From: Narthecium ossifragum
Lineage: Eukaryota; Streptophyta; Magnoliopsida; Dioscoreales; Nartheciaceae
Reading direction: 5' to 3'
DNA: 64,000 nt
Assembly: GCA_963920575.1 (NCBI GenBank)
Contig: OY986974.1
Location: 3,485,275 to 3,549,274 of the forward strand
The notes beneath the pieces are model-generated. The model searched no databases. It was given only the letters and a program-made list of their open reading frames with translations, and was not told the DNA's origin. Made by a program: the position numbers and the translations under genes. Each line of letters starts with the position of its first letter. Position 1 is the stretch's first letter. Below are positions 44,957 through 56,203 of the stretch, piece by piece.

Positions 44957-45434
44957 GGAAAACCTTCAAATTCACACCGTTACTTCTAAATTCCTAAAAT
45001 TTTCGAGAATACTTGAAAAACATAAACAAATTACATATTTGTCTTTTTATTACCTTGATAAAGGGGTGCTTTATCGACAATACAAGAAGGACTACCCACA
45101 CCACATATTTTTATACCAAAAATACCCTAAGATGAAATGTCTTAATTGCCCCTCTCTTATGTGGTATAATTACGTTAATAGAGTCCCTCCTTACGACCTA
45201 CCTCACACTCATGCCTTAAATGCCTCATCTCCTCCGATCATCTTCTTCGTCCGACCATCTTCTCCGACAATCTCCGATCATCTTCTCCGATCATCTCATC
45301 TGGCTCTTCTCTCCACGAACTCCTCTCTTCTCCACGCTTTTCTTCTCCGGTACCACCTCTCCGTGCACGGTTGCCCTGCCCTCGTCACACAATCGATCAC
45401 CAAAATAAGAAGATAGCTGCTGCGGCAGTTGGAA
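44957..45434. other. Intergenic, nothing recognised
   Basis: Contains short repeats of ccgatcatcttctccg (45233-45300). No gene recognised. Confidence 0.4.
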
Positions 45435-46245
45435 ATGGACAATGAAGAGGAGGAAGGCGAGGAAATCGCACCAGATAAGGTGCATTCCCGGCTCATTATC
45501 CCCATACTCCGTCGTTTTCTCTTTTTTTTTCCTATCCGGAACTAATCGGTAGTAAATTACCGATACACATGTAATCGGTAGTTTATTACCGATACACATG
45601 CACAACCCAACGGTACATATATACCGTTGTGTATGAATTACTAACGGTATCTCAGCACCGTCTATGTATCGTAGGAGAGTGCCGAGGGAAATATAATATA
45701 TCGGTGGTATTCTACCGATAGTTGTCTGCAACGATCTTCAAGACCCAAATCAAATTTTAGAGTTTACGAATGCTGATTGCTTGATCATTATCAGGGTTAT
45801 ACTTTTAATGGTGAAGATTTGGGGGGTGTCAACTATGACTACACCAAGGCCTTCACAACCGACGAGGTATGCTTGCCGTAGTTATATTTAGCTGGACCAC
45901 TAGTGGCTTCATAATTCATCATTCTAATTATTATTTTTTATCTCTAGATCTTTCACAGCCACCAAACACTTATCCACTTAACACAACAAGTTGGAAAACA
46001 GAATGGCTTGGTGGTTGTAATAAAGAATTCAGAGGTCGGGGGTGCCGGTAGAAAGCCGAGGATCACGTTGGCATGTGAGCGAAGTGGAGCTTATCGGATT
46101 ACAGTCGTAGAGCATTATGCAAGTTCAAAAATGCCGTTAACCACCCGAGCTTATCGGATAATGTTCGGGACATATTCTGGGCACACCGCACTTCTATTGA
46201 GCTACTCCGTACATTTCCAGAGGTTTTGATTATGGATTGCTAAGA
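45435..46245 (+). pseudogene. Mutator-like (MULE/FAR1-type) transposase relic
   Basis: Candidate exons: 45435-45479 (MDNEEEEGEEIAPDK), 45795-45866 (GYTFNGEDLGGVNYDYTKAF then TTDE) and from 45947 (IFHSHQTLIHLTQQVGKQNG, VVVIKNSEV, RKPRITLACERSGAYR). Splice sites are GT-AG and keep frame. This is the FAR1-type DNA-binding region of MULE transposases and FRS proteins. A later segment at about 46136-46245 (DIFWAHRTSIELLRTFPEVL then IMDC) is the sequence normally just before the MULE catalytic core, so the part between is deleted and the catalytic core itself is absent. The gene is broken. Intron 1 contains ATCGGTAG/CTACCGAT palindromes like those in the array downstream, linking the relic to that repeat. 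Confidence 0.75.
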
Positions 46246-46429
46246 AAATTGACTAAGCACTCTAAACCGACGGCATCCACTGCACATTCATCCCTTAACC
46301 ATCTTAAATTAAGGGACCCTCATCCTCTGTTTCCTGGTCTTTAAAAATAACACTTTCCGTCCTTTGCCTCTTTCCCATGTTGCGTGTGATAGGAGGCATT
46401 TGGCTGCGACAAACAAACAGAAAAAAGGA

Positions 46430-47143
46430 ACGGGATCAATATACCGATGGAAAAACAACAGCAACGGTATCAATCTACCGATGGGAAAACAATATAAACG
46501 GTATACCGATGGAATAACTACAGAAACGATATTGGTATCAAACTACCGATGAGAAAACACTAATGGGAAAATTACAAAACGGTATTAAACTACCGACGGG
46601 AAAACAACATAAACGGTATCAAACTACCGATGGGAAAACAACTAAAACGGTATCAAACTACCGATGGGAAAACAACTAAAACGGTATCAAACTACCGATG
46701 GGAAAACAACTAAAACGGTATCAAACTACCGATGGAAAAACTACAAAACTCAACCGATGGGAAAACAACTAAACCGGTATCAAACTACCGATGGGTAAAC
46801 AACATAAACGGTATCAAACTACCGATGGGAAAACAACCCATGTAAAACTACAACGTTCACATGCCATTGATGAAACCTACAAGAAAACGGTATAAAAACA
46901 CCGAAACACGTGAACTTGGATCAGAAGTAAACACATGAACTTAAAAGCAAACCAACTGGGATTAGACTACCGATTCGAATGGAAAAAAGTGGATCGGAAG
47001 TAAACACCCGGATTTAAACCAAACCAACCGGGATAAGACTACCGCGTCGGAGGAGCATAACGGGGGATAAGACTACCGATTCGAATGGAAAAAATTGGAT
47101 CGGAAGTAAACACCCGGATTTAAACCAAACCAACCGGGATAAA
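46430..47143. repeat. CGGTATCAAACTACCGATGG tandem array and adjoining duplication
   Basis: About a dozen units of a 34-bp repeat containing aaaacggtatcaaactaccg then atgggaaaac at 46430-46850, followed by a longer direct duplication (about 46958-47044 and 47063-47143, sharing actaccgattcgaatgg and ggatcggaagtaaacaccc). Each unit holds an inverted pair CGGTA...TACCG. It probably forms the 3' subterminal region of the Mutator-like relic; ends and TSD were not found. Confidence 0.65.
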
Positions 47144-47800
47144 CAAAAATGACTAAATCCATGCAATGCAGGTCATAAAACCACTTGTAGGTCGTAAAAC
47201 GGACAACACAAGGTGGGTTTGAGCGGATTTATAAGAAAAACATGTTTTCTCGGACCGGAAAATGCTCGGAGTGGCAAAAGCCGCCGATCGGGAGCGCAAC
47301 GAGAAGGTCGCTGGGCTGCGGTTGCCGCTTGCAAAGCTACACCCAAGGAGAGAAGCCGGTGGAGAGAAGTCGGTGTAGTCGTCCGGTCGAGAGAAGCCGG
47401 TGGAGAGAAGCCGTGGTCTTTGGCTATTTTAGAGGCTTGGGTAGTTTGGGTAGGATCGGTTCTCTTATGTGGTGTGGGCAGTAAGCAGTGGAGATTTTAG
47501 GTTAGCTGTGGTGTCATGAGTTAAGTGTGGTGTGAGTAGATGTTTGTGTGGTGTCGATAGAACGCCCCCTTGATAAAAGTGATCTGACCGATGTTGAACC
47601 CGAAATATCTTAAATACCCTTGACTCTATTAAATGTTAAACACCTAAATCTTTATACTTAAGTTAAATTTCACTTATCATCAACCGGTATAAAGATCTAC
47701 CATTAGAAAGATGAAATGTGCAGATATAATAATAATAGCATGTGAAAATATGGCATTTCATGAGTTCATAACTCATTTGTCGTCCACTCAAACCAATCCC
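47144..47800. other. Intergenic, nothing recognised
   Basis: Short direct repeats gagagaagccggtgg at about 47350-47412. No gene family recognised. Confidence 0.4.
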
Positions 47801-47803
47801 TAA

Positions 47804-49301
47804 GGCCACGTTTGGTAGCCATGGGAATGGGAATGGGAACGGGAACGGGATTGGGAATGGGAACGGAACCAGAAAGGAACTGTGACTGTTTTGTACGTCA
47901 AGAAACTGGAATGGGAACGAAACTTACAAGTGTTTGGTATACATAATAAACATGGGAACCGGAATGGGTATACAAATTAAAGACCAAAATACCCCTAGCT
48001 CTAATAGCATAGATTTACGAATATATTTTATGTATGTATATGTATTTTCATTACCGTGACTTATTTGGATGAGACACTATTAATAATGAGTGAAAGAAAT
48101 AAGATTATTATTTGAAATATTATTAATAAATAACAGTATTAATATGAGAGTTCATAATATTATTAATAAATAAGAGAAAGAAATAAGATTATTAATATTA
48201 TTTGAAATATTATTAATAAATAAGAGTATTAATATGAGAGTTGCTAATATTATTAATAAATAAGAGAAAGAAATAAGATTATTAATATTATTAATAAATA
48301 AGAGAGAAATAATATTATTATTATTATTTGAAATGTTATTAATAAATAAGAGAAAGAAATAAGATTATTAATATTATTTGAAATATTATTAATAAATAAT
48401 ATTGAAATAATATTATTAATATTATTTGAAAAAATATTATTAATAAATAAGAGAAAGAAATAATATTATTAATATTATCTGAAATATTATTAATAAATAA
48501 GAGAGAAATAATATTATGAATATTATTTGAAATATTATTAATAAATAAGAGAAAGAAATAAGATTATTAGTATTATTTGAAATATTATTAACAAATAAGA
48601 GAGAAATAATTTTATTAATATTATTTGAAATACTATTAAGAAATAAGATAAAGAAATATTATTATTAATATTATTTGAAAAATTATTAATAAATAAGAGA
48701 CATAAATAAGATTATTAATATTTTTTGAAATATTTTTAATAAAGAAGAGAAAGAAATAAGATTATTAGTATTATCTGAAATATTATTAACAAATAAGAGA
48801 GAAATAAGTTTATTAATATTATTTGAAATATTATTAATAAATAAGATAAAGAAATATCATTATTAATATTATTTGAAAATTATTAATAAATAAGAGACAT
48901 AAATAAGATTATTAATATTTTTTGAAATATTTATTAATAAATAAGAGAAAGAAATAAGATTATTAATATTGTTTGAAATATTATTAATAAATAAGAGAAA
49001 GAAATAAGATTATTAATAAATAAAAGAAAGAAATAGGATTATTTTTAAGATTGATCTTAGCCGTTTGATCAGTTTAGTCAAACAAGGATGAAGGGTATTC
49101 ATGTACATTTCATGAAATGAGAGTTTCTGTGTTTGAGGGAACTCTGGATTCCCATATCAAAGTCAGGAATCCCAAGTTCCCTCAAACACAGGAACTTCAA
49201 TTCCGGTTCCTAGATGAAGAGTGCAACCAAACACTCTGAATTCTTTATTTTAAGGAATTCCCATTCCCGTTCCTGGATCTAAAGTGCTACCAAACGTGGC
49301 C
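47804..49301. mobile_element. Tourist/PIF-Harbinger-like element containing a 50-bp satellite
   Basis: Perfect 16-bp inverted ends GGCCACGTTTGGTAGC (left) and GCTACCAAACGTGGCC (right), flanked by TAA on both sides (47801-47803 and 49302-49304), the expected 3-bp TSD. The interior (about 48060-49040) is a degenerate tandem array with a unit near 50 bp built from attattaataaataagag, aaagaaataagattatta and atattatttgaaat, roughly 17 copies by eye. Inner ends carry ggaatgggaatggg and its inverse. No transposase. Confidence 0.85.
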
Positions 49302-49304
49302 TAA

Positions 49305-50090
49305 AGGTGCAAACAATAATCTTCCAAGAAGCCGGTGCTTCCAACTAAGAGAGACATCATTCTCTCAGCAATGGTGGGTGAGTGGCGCCCCCTCACGAGG
49401 ACGAGGAGCACTTAAAAAATCAGAGATCTAAGGGTCAGATTGGGGTTTTTATTTGGGGAAATTTTTTATATATTTTTTTTTATATTTTTTGGGTTTTTTG
49501 GATGAAGGGTAGAGAGGAAGGAGATGGCCATTGTAGTATATAAAAGTCATTCGAGCCACCACCATTAACTCCAAACTGCATCAAGAGGGGATTTTTCATA
49601 ATATTCGACGGAAAAGTAACTCGAGGGATAACCATGTATATATGATATATTTTCTGAATAATCTTGTAAATTTTGGGAATTTACATGTAATTATATAAAT
49701 TCATAGGTTTTCAGCGGTATATATGTAATTTCCCTTATTTACTATTATTTTTGAGTTTCCGTTGCTTGATATTATTATTATTTCCTTTTGTTTTTGTTCT
49801 GTTTTTTTCCCCTTCCCATACGTTCTTCTAGATATTTTGGCATGTGAATTGTCAACGAGTCTGATTAAAAATCTCTCCTAAAAGGCCATTATAACTGTTT
49901 TTAGTTAAGTATAGTAGGTGTATAATCCATCCACTTGGGACAGGCATCTTGCTGATTTGACATGGCATATATGTGACGTACGTGCTGGGTCATTCCAATT
50001 GCTAGGGTTGCAAATTTCTTATTTTCCAAAATTTTCACATTTATGTTTTGAAATCTGAACGCGAATTATGAGAAGTTTCAAAATCTACGA
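49305..50090. other. Intergenic, nothing recognised
   Basis: AT-rich with homopolymer T runs. No gene recognised. Confidence 0.4.
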
Positions 50091-50099
50091 TTAGTTTTT

Positions 50100-51750
50100 G
50101 GCTTAAATATGCCTTTCATCCATAAGGTTTCTGACAAGTTTTTATCAAGTCTCTGTACTTTAAAAATTCTCGATTGAATCCCTTAACTTCGCCGGACTGG
50201 CTCAATCTAGTCCCTCCGTCCATCGCCGTCCATCGGACTAACGGCGGCTCAGTTGAACCGGCTTATGAACCGGATCAATTTGAGTTAATTTTGACTTTTC
50301 CCCTTCTTCTCGCCGCCTCCCTCCTGCTGCTAATACTACTCAGCAACCGATCCACACCGGCGTCAGCCAAGGAGAAGCTCACCTCCTTCTCCGCGTCCGA
50401 CTCGCCGTGGCACCCCTCCCGGAAGAACTGCGTCCTCATCTCGTTGAGCCGTGTTGGGCAGCATAAGCGACGGAACTGAGAGGGACGACGGCGGTGCTTT
50501 GGAGAAGATGAAGACGCTGGCGACGGAACAGAGAGATCGAAGGGACCTAGGGTATTTGGATTCGAGGTCGGATGGAGCCGAGGAGGTCGGAAGTAGCGGT
50601 GTAGAGGGGCGACGACACCGGATCCTTGAGAAGGGGTGGGGATCTGGTTGGCTCCCGACGAAGACGGGGGTGGCCGGGAACGAGGAGGGTGGATGGCCTC
50701 GAGCGCTGGTCGGGGTTAATGGAGACAGCATGGTTGTCGGAGATGGATAAGGAGCTCGGGGGTGGAATGGGTGAAGAGGAGGCTTCGACGTCATCTTCAA
50801 CCATCTTCCTCACTTCGAAGAAGCAGAGGAAGGGGGAGAGGGGGAGCCCGGCGACGCCACTCGACTTCAACGTCGGATCCGTCAGAGGCGGAAGAAGCAG
50901 AGGAAGGGGGAGAGGGGGAGCCCGGCGACGCCACTCGACTTCAGCGTCGGATCCGTCAGAGGCGGAAGAAGCAGAGGAAGGGGGAGAGGGGGAGCCCGGC
51001 GACGCTGAAGTCGAGCGCTAGCGAGGAGGGATCCGTCGCCAGATCCGTTGGAGGCGGAAGAAGCAGAGGAAGGGGGAGAGGGGGAGCCCGGCGACGCCAC
51101 TCGACTTCAACGCGGGATCTGTCAGAGGTGCAAGAAGCAGAGGAAGGGGGAGAGGGGGAGCCCGGCGACGCCACTCGACTTCAGTGCCGGATCCGTCAGC
51201 GCTGGCGAGGAGGGATCCTTCGTCGGCAAGAGAAAGAGACAAAGAGAGAGAGGGGGAGGTGGGAGGAAGGAACTCATGTCTTCCCTCCAGGCGGCGAGTT
51301 CTGTCTCAGCCTCCCCTCCCCTGATCAGCCACAACCCTCCACCTCCGGCGACTCCTCTGAGCCCCGCTTGGGTTCCGCCGCACCGACCTCACCCTCCATG
51401 GCACCATCCCCTCACCCTCCGGCGACGCCCTCCTCCTCGAGTACGCCGACGCTGGATCCCTCCACGCCATCCTTGTCGGAGAAGAATGCACCTCGATCAA
51501 CAAGGGACTCGATCAACAGGGGAGAGAAGGAGAGGAGAGGAGAGAAAAAATAATTAAAAAATAATTTCAGTTAGTCAAAATCGGTCAAAATCAGTCTTCT
51601 TGGCTCCGTTAGATTCGACTAATGGCATTTGGACAAAGAACTGTATTAGACCGGTTCAAAAAGTCGGGGGATTCAATCGAGAATTTTTAAAGTACAGGGA
51701 CTTGATAAAAACTTGTCAGAAACCTCAGGAACGAAACGCATATTTAAGCC
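50100..51750. mobile_element. Pack-MULE-like element with GC-rich captured sequence
   Basis: Long terminal inverted repeats: left GGCTTAAATATGCCTTTCAT and right (inverse) GGCTTAAATATGCGTTTCGT, similar for over 100 bp, including gtttctgacaagtttttatc in both. Flanks ttagttttt (50091-50099) and ttaattttt (51751-51759) are a 9-bp TSD with one mismatch, as for Mutator. The GC-rich interior carries five copies of a unit containing gaagaagcagaggaaggggg (from about 50816, 50891, 50965, 51057 and 51132). A plus-strand frame near 51385-51500 reads LHGTIPSPSGDALLLEYADA then GSLHAIL, resembling the hinge region of a plant protein kinase, probably a captured exon piece. The long open frames here come from the repeats and are not called as genes. 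Confidence 0.78.
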
Positions 51751-51759
51751 TTAATTTTT

Positions 51760-52959
51760 TGCACCGACTCCGCAGCTTAATTGATGTGTCGTGTCCTGTC
51801 AGCAGCTTGAATTGCCACAGCTCGGCTCCGCATCAGCCCCCCCCCCCACCCCCACATCAACGTGGATCCCGCATTTATTTTTAAGATATTATTGATCATT
51901 AAAATCTTTTAAAAAAACCCTATCATATGGATGGGAGATGTAAATGATAAAATTGCCAGTATTTAATTTGCAAATGGAGCTATCAAAATTAAATAATAAT
52001 AATAATAAATATGGCTTCTTGTTTGATACAAAGGTCATTGGTGGTGGTCGGCTTTCATAGAATTGGTCATGAGAGCTTCCTTGTTTTCTTCTTGCGTTGG
52101 GTCGTTAGAAGGCTTTAGTTGCCTTCATAACGAAGGATGCATGGACTTGGACTTTATTACGTGGAAATGAAGGAAGGAATGGAGTTGGACGAGTCTAGTC
52201 TCGCGGAAGAACGCGTGCACATTTTCTACTTGAGTGAACTGGTCAACAAATAGCTTTTTGGTTAACCATTCCTTTTGATTTATATAGAACTAGGTGTGGG
52301 AATAGCCCCCGCCCATCTAGAATCTAGAATCTAAAGAACGTGACAGAGGTTTAATTTCCACCATTAAGAGGCATTGGTTACATCTCCACCGTCTGATGTA
52401 ACCCATCTTATAAGGATGATGTCTTTTATAAACACATCATGGTTGAGATTTTAGAAAATAGAGGACTCAGAAATCACAACTGCCAGATTGAATCAGCTAT
52501 TGAGATCGACAACATTTTCTTTCTTTTTATTCTTTTTTCTTTTCCATCCGAGTTCAGTTTTGTTTTTATTTCGATCATTGATTAAAGATCTCGATAAAGA
52601 TTTTCCCAGTGTAGGCTTTTAATTATAGTAATTACTAGGGTAAAAAGCATTTTGTTACCTCCATTTTTTCAAAAATAGGCGATTTGGTGTCTCGTAAAAT
52701 TTGAATATCGAATTGATACCTTCAAGTATTTAATGCCAAATCACATACGCCCATCTGTGCAGGCTGAGGGAAACCCATGACAAACCGGTTTTTTACTCCA
52801 TTTTGACCAGTTTTTTTTCAATTTTAACCAGCCACGCCAACACATTTCTATAAAACAATCCTTCCTCTCTCTTCCACGTCCCCCCTCACCCCGATCCAAG
52901 TGCTCATCGTCTCTCTCGACGGGGTACGATCGAGCCTCAGCCGTTTCCCCGATCTTCAG
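51760..52959. other. Intergenic, no gene seen
   Basis: Contains a C-rich run near 51838-51855. The sequence from about 52638 (gggtaaaaagcattttgtta) looks like an outer end of a Mutator-type element, but no partner end was found. Confidence 0.4.
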
Positions 52960-53890
52960 CAACAATGATAATCCAGTGACCTCACTGACCCTATCTCTCC
53001 CAAGATCCAATCTCAGTGAGGCCTCCGATCACCACAATGGTCAAAGCGAATTGATGCTTCTCGAGCCATCCTCCTCGCAAAGCCGCCGCACCGCGTCAAC
53101 CTGTGGTGGAGCCGAGGCGGTTCTCAGAGGAGCGAGAAGCCATGGACTCGGAGAGCGGATCCCCGACGCCAGTCTACTCATGGATGCTTCCCAGCCAAGT
53201 CTCCAAAGCTCTCGCACAGCTCCCGGCGGCAGCGCCACCGGATTCGTGAGGAAGACATTCAAGGGGCTCTTCTTGCCCTCCATCGATCCGCCGACAATCG
53301 CCGCCGCCGTCTCCTTGCTCAGCCTACATCACGAATCGTGAAGAGTGGTGGTAGCGCCGGATCCGCGAGAGGGGAAGGTTGGGTTGGGGTCCCGTTGGCA
53401 AGGAGAGGCCGCGAAGGGGTGGATGGTGTCGTGGCAAGACGTCATCGGAAGGGGAGGGGAGGACGGAGACGTCGGGATGCTGGATCCGGAGGAGATGGAG
53501 GGGGGCTCGGCGGTAGGGTCCTGTCGGCAAGGAGAGGCCGCGGAGGGGTGGACGGCGCCGTAGCGAGACATCGTCTGGAGGGGGAGGAGAGGATGAAGAC
53601 GCCGGGATGCTGCATCCAGAGGAGAGAGAGGGGGGCTCGGTGGTAAGGTCCAATCAGCAAGGAGAGGCCACAGAGTGGTGGACGGCGTCGTGGCGAGACG
53701 TCGTCGGGAGAGGGAGGAGAGGACGGAGACGTCGGGATGCTGAATCCGGAGGAGATGAAGGGGGGCTCAGCGGTAGCAGAGCTCGGGGTTGGCGTCGCGG
53801 GTGGTGAAGAAGGTAGTCGTTGGCGTAGAGGGGCCTCGGGTAAGGTCAAGACGGCGATGAAAAGGAGAGGAAGAAGGCCGTGGGTGGTGC
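52960..53890. repeat. GC-rich island with 130-bp minisatellite
   Basis: Three copies of a unit of about 130 bp, recognisable by gggggctcgg/ag at 53501, 53631 and 53761, span about 53370-53780. The preceding 400 bp (52960-53340) are GC-rich and open in more than one frame but match no family I recognise; they could be captured gene fragments. The open frames across the repeats on both strands are by-products. Confidence 0.55.
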
Positions 53891-53894
53891 GCAC

Positions 53895-55900
53895 TGTGAG
53901 GATCCGTTCCTCCAACCCGGTCCGACCGCGTTGGGTCGAGGGTCTAGCTCTATTGGCCTTGTTTCGCGACCGGGTTGATCGCGATGACCCCAAGGGAAAT
54001 TTGATAAATTGCGCCTTAGAGGTCAGTTTCACACCTGCATAGTGCACACAAGGCTCTCTGATTGATGTATGTGCTTGTTAGAACCTTAGACGAGCTTGGG
54101 ATTGAAAAATCCGAGCTCGGGCGCGCGGAAGCTTATCATTAGGACTGCTGGCGGCCCAAGAGCGATCGGTCACTTCAAGGAGTGATCGGTCGGACCCTAT
54201 GTCGGCACCGCCTCTGACATGTCCGAATAAGGACGCTGAACTGACATAAATCGATCGGTCGCTGGCTGAGCGACCAATCAGACACATGTTTATAAAGACC
54301 CACGGGAACCCTCTGTTTTTCTCTTTTCTTCTTTTCTCTTCACCGGTGCTTGGATTCGCGATGGGAGGGTGTTGCAGAGGCTTGGAGAGGTCGGCAGCAA
54401 GGAGAGGAGGAACACATCAAGGGCTTGCCATCACGGATTAGCGTAGTTAGGTAGGATTCTTCACGTAGGGTTTGTTTGTGTGTTCTTAGCTAATTGAATG
54501 CTTAATTAGTTGATCAATATATGCTAGATGATACTCCTATGCTTGCTTGATATATGTTTCATGTTTGATTGGATTTTGGTTGGATTTAAACCGGATTTAA
54601 GTAAGTTTTTCCTTGATTTATTCTCGGACTTCTGTTCTAGCAGAAACAACTATGTTCTAACTAGTTTTTCGGCTTGTACGTGCATGATCTAAGTTGATCT
54701 TCAACATGACAATTGTATATCTCTGAGTTAGCTTTTGATTTCAACTGGTTTCACATTTTTCGGATTTATGTAAGATGTATTGTGAATTAAATGGGTAGTC
54801 TGTGCAGAACAGAGCGGCCAGTTTAATTAGTGAATTTAAGTAGTTTTTATTTATCTGATTGATCCTATCTTTGGATATGTGATTTTGGGTATGTCTTTGA
54901 GTGGGCATATCAAGTTTCGCATCAATTGGACGGTTAGATTGGAAGTTATGATTTTCCGAAATTAGTAGTAGTTCGTTTGCTTTAATTCATTAAATCGAGC
55001 TTTTCATCATTAATAGTGCGTAGGCCCTGCGTGTGGCTTGTGGTTGAACTGGGGGGTCACGCCCCTTGGAATGTGTAGAATAAATATTGGCTTTCCTAAG
55101 ACCATTGCTATGTATATCCTTTTGGCGAGTTGTAGGCTACGTCCAGACTTGTATTTTATTTGACATACTGTTGCATGCTCATACTTCTGTATTGTGTTGA
55201 ACATTGCATGCATTTGATTGCATTAGAAGCATTCGACTAGTTTGTGGGTGATGGGTCGATCGCGGAGCATGGGTAGCAAGGTCTTGGGAGAGATTGTTAC
55301 TGAAATTATTGCTTTATCGAGATAAATGTTTAGCTGGCTACAAATCTTAGTGTTCGAGGTTTAGAGGTCGTGATGTTTCTCTTCTACCAAGGTTTAAGGT
55401 GGTGTATTTAAATTACGCCTTGGGGCGGTTTCTCACCAGTTTTGGGGTTTGGGTTGCATTGGAGATGCACTGAAAATCATGTTGGGCACACCTCGAGGAG
55501 CGCTCAGAGTTAGCGTGATGCTCGTCATGGTTTACTTTTCTGTAATGTAGTTAACTACGCTTTAAGCTTAGCAAAGGGAGATGGCACAGTTGTAGTTCCC
55601 TTCTCTTGTGAGTGACGTAGCATAGAATCCTACTGAGTTTATCGCTCACTCCTACTCGAGTTACCTTTTGCAGGTGCAGACGTCAGCTCTTCTTCCGTAG
55701 CATCCGCTGGACATGCTTTTGGTGAAGCGTCGACCTCTGAAGGTGTTTGAGGACTTGGGGTTAAGTTATCTTATTGGATTATTTAAATGTATAATTTCAT
55801 TATGTAAATATTTTTGAGATAGTTTTATGATGTCTTCTGAGGATTAAATTTGTATCAGAATCTTCAATTATATTAAAGATTATAATATTGACCCCACATC
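53895..55900 (+). repeat. LTR-like retroelement sequence, boundaries unclear
   Basis: Noncoding sequence with a U3-like stretch of repeated gatcggtc motifs (about 54163-54257), a TATA-like tgtttataaagaccc at about 54287, a pyrimidine-rich leader and, far downstream, ctgagtttatcgctcactcc followed by ttttgcagg (about 55637-55676), a pattern common near the ends of plant Ty3 LTRs. I could not fix TG...CA ends with a TSD. Confidence 0.45.
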
Positions 55901-56203
55901 AATTGTTTAAATTAAATGTGTTATTTTATTATAAATGCGTCAGTGATGAATTGAATAGATTATGAACTCTGTATCCAGACATGTTCCTATGGTTAGAAAC
56001 AACCACATGTTGTTTCATTCCATCCATGTGCACAACGTGGTGTATAGTTTTGATGGCTCACCCCCACCAACTCTCTAATTTCGTCTCCTTCATCAATCTT
56101 TGTTAGGCATTTTTTTTTATTAAGTTGATTAGTTTACAATTTTTTTAAAAAAATTGATTTTTTTAAAACTAGGTTGTCTATATGCTCTTCGACTCCGCCA
56201 CCC

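Noticed and set aside
46430..46850. Regular short repeats, CRISPR-like at first sight
   Set aside because: Spacers are not unique, the units are head-to-tail tandem repeats, and the DNA is from a plant.
50762..51557. 263- and 169-codon arginine/glutamate-rich frames
   Set aside because: Encoded by the minisatellite inside the Pack-MULE-like element; different frames give equally long products.
52290..52325. Possible reverse Helitron end (actaggtg...)
   Set aside because: No convincing hairpin next to it and no matching start.
53442..54047. 201-codon minus-strand frame rich in Pro and Ser
   Set aside because: Follows the 130-bp repeat and has no domain.
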